Part shown: positions 35,114 through 44,975 of the stretch, piece after piece
Position numbering within the stretch: position 1 is the stretch's first letter
How the letters are laid out: every line of letters begins with the position of its first letter
Assembly: GCF_010731895.1 (NCBI RefSeq)
Contig: NZ_AP022596.1
Span: forward strand, 3,038,001 to 3,102,000
Origin: Mycolicibacterium helvum
Lineage (GTDB): Bacteria; Actinomycetota; Actinomycetes; Mycobacteriales; Mycobacteriaceae
Length of the DNA stretch: 64,000 bases
Direction: 5' to 3'
Notes under the pieces: model-generated
What the model was told of the DNA's origin: nothing
Database searches by the model: none
What the model saw: only the letters and a program-made list of their open reading frames with translations
Made by a program: the position numbers and the translations under genes

Positions 35114-36241
35114 TCAGCGGTCCTCGTCGGTGTAGCGGATGACGCCGCGGATGTTGCGGCCCTCGAGCATGTCCTTGTAGCCGTCGTTGATCTGCTCGAG
35201 TTTGTACTGGCGGGTGACCATATCGTCGAGGTTGAGCTTGCCCGCTTTGTACATCGACAGCAGCTGCGGGATGTCGAAGTGCGGGTTGCCGCCACCGAAG
35301 ATGGTGCCCTGCAGGTTCTTCTGCATCAGGGTGAGCATGGCCAGGTTGATATTGGCTTCGTTCTCCATGATGCTGCCCATCGCGGTCAGCACGCAGGTGC
35401 CGCCCTTGGACGTGATGCCCAGGTAGCTGTCGACATCCTTGCCGTGCAGCTCGCCCACCGTGACGATGACCTTCTTGGCCATCAAGCCCCACGTGGTCTC
35501 CGCGATGCCCGCGGCCGCCGACTCGATGTCGGGGTAGACATGGGTGGCACCAAACTTCAGCGCTTGATCACGCTTCCACTCCACCGGGTCGATCGCGAAG
35601 ACGTAGCGGGCGCCCGCGTTGACCGCACCCTGCAGCGCGGACATACCGACGCCGCCGACGCCGACGATCGCCACGTCGTCACCGGGACGGACATCGCCGC
35701 TGCGTACCGCTGAGCCGTAGCCCGTGGTGACACCGCAGCCCACCAGGCAGGCCACCTCGAACGGGATGGACTTGTCGATCTTCACCACCGAGCTCTTGTG
35801 GACGACCATGTAGGGCGAGAACGTGCCCAGCAGTGTCATCGGGAAGACGGGCTGACCCTTGGCTGTGATGCGGTGGGTGCCGTCGGAGACGGCCTGCCCA
35901 CCGAGCAGCCCGGCGCCCAGATCGCAGAGATTGCGCATACCGGCCTGACAGGACGGACATGCACCGCAGGACGGGATGAAGGACAGCACGACGTGATCGC
36001 CGGGCTCGAGACCCTCAACACCCGGTCCGACCTCGGTGACGACGCCGGCGCCTTCGTGCCCGCCGAGCACGGGGAAACCGAACATCGGGATGCCACCGGT
36101 GACCAGGTGATGGTCCGAGTGACACATGCCCGAAGCTTCCATCTGGATTTTGACTTCGTCCTTGACCGGGTCGCCGATCTCGATTTCCTCGATCGACCAC
36201 GGCTGGTTGAACTCCCAGATGAGAGCACCTTTTGTCTTCAC
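35114..36241 (-). CDS. adhB: Zinc alcohol dehydrogenase, NDMA-dependent/mycofactocin type (AdhB, Rv0761c)
   Basis: 375 residues. Catalytic zinc ligands in GMCHSDHH and GGHEGAGVV, structural zinc CGACPSCQAGMRNLC, and GVGGVGMSA in the NAD fold. Length and motifs match the family of NDMA-dependent alcohol dehydrogenases, whose NAD is tightly held and recycled by mycofactocin (family knowledge); recalled orthologue Rv0761c. A near-KstR site lies 83 bp upstream. No mycofactocin biosynthetic gene is in the window. Confidence 0.9.
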   Translation of the reverse strand: MKTKGALIWEFNQPWSIEEIEIGDPVKDEVKIQMEASGMCHSDHHLVTGGIPMFGFPVLGGHEGAGVVTEVGPGVEGLEPGDHVVLSFIPSCGACPSCQAGMRNLCDLGAGLLGGQAVSDGTHRITAKGQPVFPMTLLGTFSPYMVVHKSSVVKIDKSIPFEVACLVGCGVTTGYGSAVRSGDVRPGDDVAIVGVGGVGMSALQGAVNAGARYVFAIDPVEWKRDQALKFGATHVYPDIESAAAGIAETTWGLMAKKVIVTVGELHGKDVDSYLGITSKGGTCVLTAMGSIMENEANINLAMLTLMQKNLQGTIFGGGNPHFDIPQLLSMYKAGKLNLDDMVTRQYKLEQINDGYKDMLEGRNIRGVIRYTDEDR

Positions 36242-36323
36242 AGCGAACCTCCACTCGCGAAACCCGACCCCGGTCTCCTCCAGGGCGGCCGGCCGTGCCG
36301 GATGGTCAATCTAGGCCAAAATT

Positions 36324-36337
36324 AGAACGTGTTCCTG
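36324..36337. promoter_or_regulatory. KstR-like site upstream of adhB
   Basis: TAGAACGTGTTCCT matches TnnAACnnGTTnnA at all fixed positions but the last (T for A), and its core TAGAACGTGTTC equals the strongest known KstR sites. It is in the 170-bp gap between adhB and the Rv0762c-like gene, so it would control adhB and the genes after it. Confidence 0.6.
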
Positions 36338-36411
36338 CTCTGTTGACCATTATGACCTCCGTCACCTTCCGCGTCGCCGCCGGGGGCCATTACTTGACAC
36401 CTGTCGAGTAT

Positions 36412-37184
<773 letters not shown>

Positions 37185-38540
37185 CTACGATGTGCGCTTG
37201 CGGTACCGGACCCGAGCGGGCCGAGCCAGCTGGACGACCATCTTGGAGTGGTCGTTGCGGTAGCTCTCGGGCGGCTGTGCCATCTCGAACTCGTACTCGC
37301 GCAACAGAACCGAGAAGATCGCCTTGATCTGCATCTGGGCGAACGCCGCACCGACGCAGCGGTGCCTGCCGGCGCCGAACGGAATCCACGTCCAGCGGTT
37401 GACGATGTCCTCTTGCCGGGGCTTCTCGTAGCGGTCCGGGTCGAAGGAGTCCGGATCGGGGAAGTCCTCGGGGATGCGGTTGGAGATCGCCGGTGAGGCG
37501 GCGACCATCTGACCCTTGTGGATCGGATAGCCCTGCACTTCGAACTCGTCCTGGGCCACCCGCATCAGGATGATCAGCGGTGGGTGCAGCCGCAGAGTCT
37601 CCTTGAGGGCGTTGTCGATCTTCGGAATCTGGCGCAGCGCATGGAAACTCACCTCCTGACCATCGGAGTACAGGTCGTCGAGTTCCTGCTGGACCTGGGC
37701 ATAGTAGTCGGGGTGGCGCAGCAGTTCGATGAGCGTCCACGACGAGGTGCCCGAGCTGGTGTGGTGGCCGGCGAACATCAGCGAGATGAACATGCCGGTG
37801 ACCTCGTTGGCCGAGAAGCGTGGATTGCCCTCTTCGTCCTTGATCGAGACCAGCACGTCGAGCAGGTCACGGTCGGTCTTATCGGTCGGCGGGTTGGCGA
37901 TGCGCCCGTTCATGACCTCTTGAACCAACGCCACCAAGTTGACCCTGGCTTCGTCGCGGATGCGGAAGCTCTCGATCGGCAGGTAGGGGTCGACGTAGCA
38001 GAGCGGATCGGTGCCGCGCTCGAGCAGGTGGTAGTAGTTCGCGAACCGGGAATCGAGCTGGTTGCGGAACTTGCACCCGATCAGGCACGCCGTCGAGGTG
38101 TAGATAGTCAGCTCGGCGAAGAACTCCAACAGGTCGATTTCTCCACTGTCGCCCCAGTTCTCGATCATCTTGCGGACTTCGCCCTCGATGGTGGCGGCGT
38201 GGCCCTTCATCTGCTCGCCGCGCAGCGCGGTGTTGTGCAGCATCTCGGCGCGACGCTCGGGGTCGGCGTCGAACACCACCCCCTCACCGAAAATCGGCGT
38301 CATGAATGGGTAGGCCTCGGCCTGGTTGAGGTCGGCGTCGGGGGAGCGGAAGAAGAACTCGTTGGCCTCCGTGCCGGTCAGCAGGATGACCTGCTTGTCG
38401 GCGAGCTGGAACCAGCCGAGGTCACCGCACTCCTCGCGAATGCGCTTCATCAGGCCGATCGGGTCGGTGCGGAATTCCTCGAGATGGCCGTGTTCCTCTT
38501 CGCCACCCGAGACGCGCTGCACTTCCTTGGTGATCGTCAC
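37185..38540 (-). CDS. cyp51: Sterol 14-alpha-demethylase CYP51
   Basis: 451 residues from GTG 38540, which overlaps the upstream SDR stop (GTGA). Landmarks: the CYP51 B' helix region AEAYPFMTPIFGEGVVFDA, I helix MFAGHHTSSGTSSW, ExxR in LKETLRLHPP, and heme loop FGAGRHRCVGAAFA. Near-identity to recalled Rv0764c. Removes the 14-alpha-methyl group from sterols such as lanosterol in vitro; the native mycobacterial substrate is unsettled. Electrons probably come from the adjacent ferredoxin. Confidence 0.97.
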   Translation of the reverse strand: MTITKEVQRVSGGEEEHGHLEEFRTDPIGLMKRIREECGDLGWFQLADKQVILLTGTEANEFFFRSPDADLNQAEAYPFMTPIFGEGVVFDADPERRAEMLHNTALRGEQMKGHAATIEGEVRKMIENWGDSGEIDLLEFFAELTIYTSTACLIGCKFRNQLDSRFANYYHLLERGTDPLCYVDPYLPIESFRIRDEARVNLVALVQEVMNGRIANPPTDKTDRDLLDVLVSIKDEEGNPRFSANEVTGMFISLMFAGHHTSSGTSSWTLIELLRHPDYYAQVQQELDDLYSDGQEVSFHALRQIPKIDNALKETLRLHPPLIILMRVAQDEFEVQGYPIHKGQMVAASPAISNRIPEDFPDPDSFDPDRYEKPRQEDIVNRWTWIPFGAGRHRCVGAAFAQMQIKAIFSVLLREYEFEMAQPPESYRNDHSKMVVQLARPARVRYRKRTS

Positions 38541-39397
38541 AGTGCCGATTCCCTTCTCGCTTCGCTCGTGCCCGCCGACGGCATCCCTTCCTCGCCAAGG
38601 GCGAGTTTTTGGCGGTCTCTGTTGTCGGCCAGCGGAGCTTCGGGCTGGAGCTCCATATTCGCGATGAACCCGCCGCGCGGCGTCTCCGCGACGAACGTGA
38701 TGGCGCGGGCCAGGTCGGCTGCACGCAGGAAGTAATCGTGTCGGGCCTGTCCCCATTTGGCCCAATCCTCCAGTGCGGGGCCGATTTTCTCGGCGGGCAG
38801 GCTCCAGCCCATCGAGGTCTTCGTCGGGCCGGGGTGCACGATCGAGGCACGCACACCGGTGCCTTCGAGCTCCATCTGGAAGTTGGTCACCATCGCGACC
38901 AGCGCGGCTTTGGCCGCACCGTAGGCGCCCATGTGGGGACGCTGGCGCAGCGACACATCAGAGCCGACGAAGATCACGTCGCCGCGCTGGCGTTCCAGCA
39001 TGCCCGGCAGCACCGCGTTGGCCAACCGGAACGCGCCGACGAGGTGGATCTGCAGCTGTGAGTCGAACTCCTCGGTGGTGATTTCGGCGAGCTTGCCGAA
39101 GTAGGTGTCCCCGGCGCCGGCCACCAGCACCTCGATCTCTCCGAGCGCCTCAGTTGACTGTGCGACAAACGAGTTCACTGAATCAGGGTCGGTGACGTCG
39201 AGGTGAAAGCCGACTGCTTCGCCGCCGTCGGCATTGATCTTGCCGACGATGTCGGCGAGCTTGTCGAGTCGGCGGGCACCCAGCGCGACGGGGAACCCGT
39301 GCGCGGCGAGCTCGAACGCGGTGGCCTCTCCGATGCCGGACGAGGCGCCGGCGACGATGGCGGGCCGGCGGTCGGGAAGGGGAGCAAAACGGGGCAA
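38537..39397 (-). CDS. SDR-family oxidoreductase of the CYP51 operon (Rv0765c-like)
   Basis: 286 residues: AGASSGIGEATAFELA cofactor motif, VAGAGDT in place of NNAG, and YGAAKAA active site (YxxxK) after VGSDVSLRQ. C-terminal 30 residues are charged and probably flexible. Lies between cyp123 and cyp51 with a GTGA overlap to the latter. May oxidise the alcohol or aldehyde products of the P450s, an inference from context. Confidence 0.88.
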   Translation of the reverse strand: MPRFAPLPDRRPAIVAGASSGIGEATAFELAAHGFPVALGARRLDKLADIVGKINADGGEAVGFHLDVTDPDSVNSFVAQSTEALGEIEVLVAGAGDTYFGKLAEITTEEFDSQLQIHLVGAFRLANAVLPGMLERQRGDVIFVGSDVSLRQRPHMGAYGAAKAALVAMVTNFQMELEGTGVRASIVHPGPTKTSMGWSLPAEKIGPALEDWAKWGQARHDYFLRAADLARAITFVAETPRGGFIANMELQPEAPLADNRDRQKLALGEEGMPSAGTSEARRESAL

Positions 39398-39411
39398 TTC
39401 AACGGCTCCTT

Positions 39412-40626
39412 CTAGCGAGACTGCACTGTGATGGGCAGATGGGCGAAACCGCGGACGTTGCTGGAGTGGACGCGTACCGAGTTGGCCTCGTCGACTTCAT
39501 AACCACGGATGCGTTTGAGCAACTCCTCCAAGGCCACTCGTGCCTCCATACGGGCCAGGTGGGCGCCCAGGCAGAAGTGCGCACCGCTGCCGAAGCTCTG
39601 CAGCTTGGCGCCAATGTCACGGCCGATGAGGTAGTCGTCGGGGTTCTCGAATGCCCGCTCGTCGCGGTGCGCCGATCCCGGCAGGAGCAGCACCACGTCG
39701 CCGTCGGGAATGGTGGTGTCGTAGAGGGTCAGTTCACCGGCGACGGTGCGGGCCAGGATCTGGCTGGACGTGTCGTAGCGCAGGGTTTCTTCGACCCACA
39801 GCGGCACCCGGGACAGGTCGGTATAGACGTCGGCCAGCTGATCGGGGTTCTTGTGGCCCCAAAACGCGGCATTGGCAAGCAGTTTGGTGGTGGTCTCGTT
39901 ACCGGCAATGACCATGAGGAACATGAAGCCGAGGATCTCGTCGTCGGTGAGCCGGTCGCCGTCGATCTCGGCCTCCAGCAGCGCCGAGGTGAGATCGTCG
40001 GTCAGGTTCTTGCGCCGCTTTTCCACCATCGCCTGGTAGTAGACGATCAGGTTGAGCGACGCCTCGACGGCCTCCGGCGGCACATCGGTGACACCCTCGT
40101 CACGGTGCATCACGCCATCGGCCCAGGCCCGGACCTGAACACGGTCGGCTTCGGGCACTCCCATCAGTTCGGAGATGACGTCCATCGGCAGCTTGCCCGC
40201 GAACTCGTCGACGTAGTCCACGGTTTCGCCGGCGGCAGCCTTCTCCATCATCGTGTCGAGGTGTTTGACGGCGATCTCGGTGACGCGGGGCTCCAGCTCA
40301 CGAATCCGCCTAGGGGTAAACCCCTTTGAGACCAGGGTCCGCAGGCGAAGATGCGAGGGATCGTCCATGGCCAGGAACGACATCGTTTTGGATGCGTGCG
40401 GGCCGCGGGAGACCGGGTCCAGCGAGACGCCGTATTTGTTGGACAGCGTGGTGCTGTTACGGAAACCCTGAATCACGTCCTGGTGCCGGGAGAGCGCCCA
40501 GAACTTGAGGTCCTCGTTGTAGTACAGCGGAGCCTCGTCGCGCAGCCGCTTGTAATACGGGTAGGGGTCCTCGTGGAAGTCGTAGTTGTAGGGATCCAGC
40601 ACCACGTCTGGACTCTGTACGTTCAT
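39412..40626 (-). CDS. cyp123: Cytochrome P450 CYP123
   Basis: 404 residues. I helix MFLMVIAGNETTTKLL, ExxR in VEETLRYDTSSQ, heme loop FGSGAHFCLGAHLAR. Order and sequence agree with Rv0766c. Substrate unknown; clustered with cyp51. Its ATG overlaps the stop of the TetR gene (ATGA at 40623-40626), so regulator and P450 share an mRNA and the operon is probably autoregulated by that TetR. Confidence 0.93.
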   Translation of the reverse strand: MNVQSPDVVLDPYNYDFHEDPYPYYKRLRDEAPLYYNEDLKFWALSRHQDVIQGFRNSTTLSNKYGVSLDPVSRGPHASKTMSFLAMDDPSHLRLRTLVSKGFTPRRIRELEPRVTEIAVKHLDTMMEKAAAGETVDYVDEFAGKLPMDVISELMGVPEADRVQVRAWADGVMHRDEGVTDVPPEAVEASLNLIVYYQAMVEKRRKNLTDDLTSALLEAEIDGDRLTDDEILGFMFLMVIAGNETTTKLLANAAFWGHKNPDQLADVYTDLSRVPLWVEETLRYDTSSQILARTVAGELTLYDTTIPDGDVVLLLPGSAHRDERAFENPDDYLIGRDIGAKLQSFGSGAHFCLGAHLARMEARVALEELLKRIRGYEVDEANSVRVHSSNVRGFAHLPITVQSR

Positions 40627-41216
40627 TCGTTCTCTCCCAAAATAAGTCCCGCGACATAGCCAATCCGGTCGGCGACCTGGTGGTAGCTCATGGCACCGGT
40701 ACCAGCGTGGACGAGTGCGCCGTAGTAGGTCATCTCCAATGCGGACACGATCTGCGGATCGGCGTCCGGCCCCAGTGCCGACCTGATTCGTTTGTGAATC
40801 TCGGCCCCGATGCGGTCGCGCGCCGGGTGCACGCCGGCATCATTGCTCAACACAGCGGTGGTGCAGGCCGCGGCGAACTCCGGCTCGTCGGCCACCATCA
40901 GCGCCAGGCTGCGAAGCGACTGCTGGACGCGGTGCAGGCGGGTGTCGTTCACGTCGGTGAAGTAGGGAACCTGTCGCATCAGATCGAGGTACACCTCGGC
41001 GATCAGATGGTTCTTCGACGAGAAATAGGTGTAGGCCGTTGCCGGTGCCACCTTCGCGCGAGCCGCGACGGCCCGCACCGTCAGATCGGCGTACGACGTT
41101 TCGCGCAGCATCTCCATGCCGGCCCGCAACACCTTGCGGAACGTTTCTTCCTGGCGGCGATTGCGCGGTGCGTCGTCACCATCTGGGGTGACGGCTAGCA
41201 CGGCATCGCTGGACAC
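40623..41216 (-). CDS. TetR-family regulator of the cyp123-cyp51 operon (Rv0767c-like)
   Basis: 197 residues from GTG 41216. N-terminal helix-turn-helix: YADLTVRAVAARAKVAPATAYTYFSSKNHL; C-terminal ligand domain ends YVAGLILGENE. First gene of the minus-strand operon and divergent from aldA. The palindrome GGACAnnTGTCC occurs over its own start and again just before aldA, a classic arrangement for a TetR controlling both directions. Confidence 0.9.
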   Translation of the reverse strand: MSSDAVLAVTPDGDDAPRNRRQEETFRKVLRAGMEMLRETSYADLTVRAVAARAKVAPATAYTYFSSKNHLIAEVYLDLMRQVPYFTDVNDTRLHRVQQSLRSLALMVADEPEFAAACTTAVLSNDAGVHPARDRIGAEIHKRIRSALGPDADPQIVSALEMTYYGALVHAGTGAMSYHQVADRIGYVAGLILGENE

Positions 41217-41222
41217 ATGTCC
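41211..41222. promoter_or_regulatory. Operator-like palindrome at the TetR start
   Basis: GGACACATGTCC: arms GGACA/TGTCC around 2 bp. It overlaps the GTG start of the TetR gene. Same half-sites as the site at 41358, with centres 147 bp apart. Confidence 0.65.
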
Positions 41223-41357
41223 AAGTTATCGGACTGATGCCACCGTAGGCAAGTGGTTGCGCTGAAGTGCCAGTTCATAAGCACAATCGAGGTGGCTTTA
41301 CTGAAGAGTCTTGCACCACGGACGCGTCTGCGACTATGGTGCGGAAGACGGAATCTC

Positions 41358-41369
41358 GGACACGTGTCC
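41358..41369. promoter_or_regulatory. Operator-like palindrome upstream of aldA
   Basis: GGACACGTGTCC, a perfect 12-bp palindrome ending 22 bp before the aldA ATG. Half-sites are identical to those at 41211-41222, so one regulator, most likely the adjacent TetR, probably binds both. Confidence 0.68.
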
Positions 41370-41391
41370 AACGAAGTAGACGGGAGTCGGG

Positions 41392-42858
41392 ATGGCGATT
41401 GCGGCCGACAGGAACAGCGATCTCTTCATCGACGGGAAGCTGGCGCCGGGTGGCAACGGCAGATATCCGACGATCAACCCGGCGACTGAGGAGATCTTGG
41501 GGACGGCCGCCGACGGTGATGCCGAGGACATGAGTCGGGCCATCGACGCCGCGCGCCGTGCCTTCGATACCACCGACTGGTCGACCAACACCGAACTTCG
41601 GGTGCGGGGCATCCGTCAGCTTCGCGACGCGATGAAAGCCAACGTCGAGGAGCTGCGCGAAATGACGATGGCTGAGGTGGGTGCTCCGCGCATGCTGACC
41701 GCGGCCGCTCAGCTCGAGGGGCCGGTCGAGGACCTGTCCTTCAGCGCCGACACCGCCGAGGCCTACTCGTGGCGGCAAGATCTCGGTGTCGCCTCGCCGA
41801 TGGGTATCAAGACCCAGCGCACCATCGTCCGGGAGGCGGTCGGCGTCGTCGGCGCCATCACCCCGTGGAATTTCCCGCACCAGATCAACCTCGCCAAGCT
41901 CGGCCCCGCGCTGGCGGCGGGCAACACAATCGTCCTCAAGCCCGCACCCGATACCCCGTGGTGCGCCGCGGTCCTCGGCGAACTGATTGCCGAGTACACC
42001 GATATCCCACCGGGTGTCGTCAACATCGTCACTTCCAACGACCACTCGGTCGGGGCGCTGCTGTCCAGTGACCCGCGGGTCGACATGGTGTCGTTCACCG
42101 GCTCGACCAATACCGGCCGCGCGGTGATGGCCGCCGGCGCGGCCACCATCAAGAAGGTCTTTCTGGAGCTCGGCGGCAAGTCGGCATTCCTGGTGCTCGA
42201 CGACGCCGACCTGGCCGGGGCGTGCTCGATGGCAGCATTCACCGCCTCGATGCACGCCGGCCAGGGCTGCGCGATCACCACCCGCCTGGTGGTGCCGCGG
42301 GCGCGCTACGACGAAGCGGTCGAGGCCGCCGCGGCGACCATGGTTGGTATCAAGCCGGGTGATCCGACGAATCCCGGAACCATTTGCGGCCCAGTCATTT
42401 CCGAGCGTCAACGAGACAGGGTGCAGTCTTACCTCGACCTCGCGATCGAAGAAGGTGGCCGGTTCGCGTGCGGTGGTGGCCGGCCGGCCGATCGCGACAC
42501 CGGGTACTTCATCGAGCCGACGGTGATCGCCGGACTGGACAACAGTGCCCGGGTGGCGCGCGAGGAGATCTTCGGCCCGGTGCTGACGGTCATCGCGCAC
42601 GACGGCGACGACGACGCGATCCGCATCGCCAACGATTCGCCGTTCGGCCTGTCGGGCAGCGTGTTCAGCGGCGATCCCGAGCGCGCCCAAGCGGTCGCGG
42701 ACCGGCTGAGGGTCGGCACGGTCAACGTCAACGGTGGGGTGTGGTACTCCGCGGACGCGCCGTTCGGCGGTTACAAGCAGTCCGGGGTCGGCCGGGAAAT
42801 GGGCTTGGCCGGCTTCGAGGAGTACCTCGAGCTGAAAGTTATTGCCACAGCGGTGTAG
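41392..42858 (+). CDS. aldA: NAD(P)-dependent aldehyde dehydrogenase (AldA, Rv0768)
   Basis: 488 residues of the ALDH superfamily. TPWNFP (158-163), LELGGKS with general base Glu259, and catalytic Cys293 in AGQGCAITT; cofactor loop FTGSTNTGR. Oxidises an aldehyde to its acid; substrate unknown, probably a product of the neighbouring alcohol dehydrogenase or P450s. First gene of a plus-strand operon (aldA-SDR-HIBADH-CMD), 48 bp before the SDR. Confidence 0.93.
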   Translation: MAIAADRNSDLFIDGKLAPGGNGRYPTINPATEEILGTAADGDAEDMSRAIDAARRAFDTTDWSTNTELRVRGIRQLRDAMKANVEELREMTMAEVGAPRMLTAAAQLEGPVEDLSFSADTAEAYSWRQDLGVASPMGIKTQRTIVREAVGVVGAITPWNFPHQINLAKLGPALAAGNTIVLKPAPDTPWCAAVLGELIAEYTDIPPGVVNIVTSNDHSVGALLSSDPRVDMVSFTGSTNTGRAVMAAGAATIKKVFLELGGKSAFLVLDDADLAGACSMAAFTASMHAGQGCAITTRLVVPRARYDEAVEAAAATMVGIKPGDPTNPGTICGPVISERQRDRVQSYLDLAIEEGGRFACGGGRPADRDTGYFIEPTVIAGLDNSARVAREEIFGPVLTVIAHDGDDDAIRIANDSPFGLSGSVFSGDPERAQAVADRLRVGTVNVNGGVWYSADAPFGGYKQSGVGREMGLAGFEEYLELKVIATAV

Positions 42859-42906
42859 TCACTTCGAGTGGCCCCACTGGCACGCGAATCTTAGAGAGGA
42901 ACCTAC

Positions 42907-43659
42907 ATGGGACAGTTCGACGACAAGGTGGCCATCGTCACCGGCGCGGGCGGCGGGATCGGCCAGGCTTATGCCGAGGCCCTCGCCCGGGAGGGTGCGG
43001 CCGTGGTGGTGGCCGACATCAATATCGAAGGCGCGCAGAAAGTCGCCGACGGGATCTTGGGTGAGGGCGGCACCGCGCTCGCGCTGCCTGTCGACGTCAG
43101 CGACCCGGTGTCGGCCAAGGCGATGGCAGATCAGACGCTGGCCGAGTTCGGCGGCATCGACTACCTGGTGAACAATGCCGCGATCTTCGGCGGGATGAAG
43201 CTGGACTTCCTGATCACCGTGGACTGGGACTACTACAAGAAGTTCATGAGCGTGAACCTCGACGGCGCGCTGGTATGCACCCGCGCGGTCTACCGGAAGA
43301 TGGCCAAGCGCGGCGGCGGTGCGATCATCAACCAATCGTCAACGGCGGCATGGCTGTACTCGAATTTCTACGGCCTGGCCAAGGCCGGAGTGAACAGCCT
43401 CACCCAACAGCTGGCGACCGAACTCGGTGGCCAGAACATCCGGATCAACGCGATCGCGCCCGGCCCGATCAACACCGAGGCCAACCGCACCACCACTCCG
43501 CAGGAGATGGTCGCCGACATCGTCAAGGGAATCCCGTTGTCACGGATGGGTGAGGTCGACGATCTGGTGGGCATGTGTCTGTTCCTGCTGTCGGATCAAG
43601 CCAAGTGGATCACCGGCCAGATCTTCAACGTCGACGGCGGACAGATCTTCCGCTCATGA
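42907..43659 (+). CDS. Short-chain dehydrogenase (Rv0769-like)
   Basis: 250 residues: VTGAGGGIGQAYAEALA, NNAAIF, YGLAKAG (YxxxK) after NQSSTAAW, and ITGQIFNVDGGQIFRS at the end. A GAGAGGA site precedes ATG 42907. Its TGA overlaps the ATG of the next gene (ATGA at 43656). Substrate unknown; part of the aldA operon. Confidence 0.92.
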   Translation: MGQFDDKVAIVTGAGGGIGQAYAEALAREGAAVVVADINIEGAQKVADGILGEGGTALALPVDVSDPVSAKAMADQTLAEFGGIDYLVNNAAIFGGMKLDFLITVDWDYYKKFMSVNLDGALVCTRAVYRKMAKRGGGAIINQSSTAAWLYSNFYGLAKAGVNSLTQQLATELGGQNIRINAIAPGPINTEANRTTTPQEMVADIVKGIPLSRMGEVDDLVGMCLFLLSDQAKWITGQIFNVDGGQIFRS

Positions 43660-44504
43660 GCGACCTCAAGGTCGGCTACATCGGGCTGGGAAACCAGGGT
43701 GCGCCGATGGCCAAGCGGCTCGTCGAATGGCCGGGTGGACTCATCGTCTTCGATGTGCGGACCGAGGCCATGACGCCGCTGGCCGAACTCGGGGCCACGC
43801 TGGCGGACAGCGTCGCCGATGTGGCGAAAGCCGACGTCATCGAAGTGACCGTGCTCAACGACGAGCAGGTGCGCGACGTCGTCGGTCAGCTCGCCGAGCA
43901 CGCCAAGCCGGGAACGGTCATCGCGATTCATTCCACGATCGAGCCGGACACCGCATCCGAGCTGGCGGAGCAGTTGCGCCCCAAAGGCATTCACGTCGTC
44001 GACGCGCCGGTCAGCGGTGGCGCGGGGGCCGCAGGCAAGGGCGAGCTCGCGGTCATGGTCGGCGCCGATGACGACGCGTACGAACTGGTCAAGCCGGTGT
44101 TCAAGCAGTGGGCATCGATGGTGGTCCGCGCCGGCGAGCCGGGAGCAGGCACCCGGATGAAGCTGGCCCGGAACATGTTGACCTTCATCGGTTTTGCCGC
44201 CGCGTGTGAGGCAGCGAAGCTCGCCGAGGCAGCCGGGATCGACCTGCAGAAACTCGGCCGGGTGGTCCGGCACAGCGACGCACAGAGCGGTGGCCCCGGT
44301 GCCATCATGGTCCGTGACGACACCAAACCGCTGCAGCCCGACCACTTCGTCTACGACATGTTCATCCATACCCGGGGGTTGGCCGAGAAGGATCTGACGC
44401 TGGCGCTGGGTCTCGGTGAGGCCAACGGCGTTGAACTGCCGTTGGCGCAGATAGCACTACGGGACCTGGCCGCCGGTCTCGGTGTCCCCTATACGAAGGA
44501 GTGA
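43656..44504 (+). CDS. Beta-hydroxyacid dehydrogenase, HIBADH family (Rv0770-like)
   Basis: 282 residues from ATG 43656 overlapping the SDR stop. VGYIGLGNQGAPMAKRL Rossmann motif, DAPVSGGAGAAGKGEL substrate loop, and GTRMKLARNMLTF with the catalytic Lys. Family members oxidise 3-hydroxyisobutyrate-like acids with NAD(P). Followed after 2 bp by the CMD-like gene. Confidence 0.92.
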   Translation: MSDLKVGYIGLGNQGAPMAKRLVEWPGGLIVFDVRTEAMTPLAELGATLADSVADVAKADVIEVTVLNDEQVRDVVGQLAEHAKPGTVIAIHSTIEPDTASELAEQLRPKGIHVVDAPVSGGAGAAGKGELAVMVGADDDAYELVKPVFKQWASMVVRAGEPGAGTRMKLARNMLTFIGFAAACEAAKLAEAAGIDLQKLGRVVRHSDAQSGGPGAIMVRDDTKPLQPDHFVYDMFIHTRGLAEKDLTLALGLGEANGVELPLAQIALRDLAAGLGVPYTKE

Positions 44505-44506
44505 CG

Positions 44507-44944
44507 ATGGACGAGTTGCGCCGCAAGGGGCTGGACAAGATGAACGAGGTCTACGGCTGGGAGATGCCGGACTCGCCGGGTGACTATTTCGCGCTCACCG
44601 CCGACCACCTGTTCGGCACGATCTGGACGCGGCCGGGATTGTCCATGCGGGACAAGCGGATCATGACGCTGACCGTCGTCACTGCCCTGGGCATCTCGGA
44701 TCTGGCCGAGATCCAGGCCAACGCCGCCCTGCACAACGAGGAGCTCACGCCCGAGGAACTCAAGGAGATGGCGATCTTCCTGACCCACTACCTCGGTTTC
44801 CCGCTGGGCTCGAAGCTCGACGGCGTCGTCACCAAGGTCGTGTCCAAGCGCAAGAAGGCCGCCGAGGCCGGCCAGGCCGAAGACAAGAAGGCCAACGTCA
44901 ACGACGCCCTCAAGATGCACAGCGGTAAGAAGCTCGAGGATTAG
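44507..44944 (+). CDS. Carboxymuconolactone-decarboxylase-like protein (Rv0771-like)
   Basis: 145 residues, all-helical CMD/AhpD fold. ATG at 44507 is preferred to GTG 44501 because GAAGGAG (44495-44501) is 6 bp upstream. No CxxC is present, so AhpD-type peroxidase activity is not expected; ANAALHNEELTPEELKEMAIFLTHYLG is the conserved core. Last gene of the aldA operon. Its Lys-rich tail is atypical for the family. Confidence 0.88.
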   Translation: MDELRRKGLDKMNEVYGWEMPDSPGDYFALTADHLFGTIWTRPGLSMRDKRIMTLTVVTALGISDLAEIQANAALHNEELTPEELKEMAIFLTHYLGFPLGSKLDGVVTKVVSKRKKAAEAGQAEDKKANVNDALKMHSGKKLED

Positions 44945-44975
44945 TCGCTCGGCGAGCCTGTCGCTGTCGACACGT

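Noticed and set aside
33551..35713. 720-codon plus-strand open frame
   Set aside because: Antisense to the OYE-like enzyme and adhB, both with full domain signatures; typical shadow frame in GC-rich DNA.
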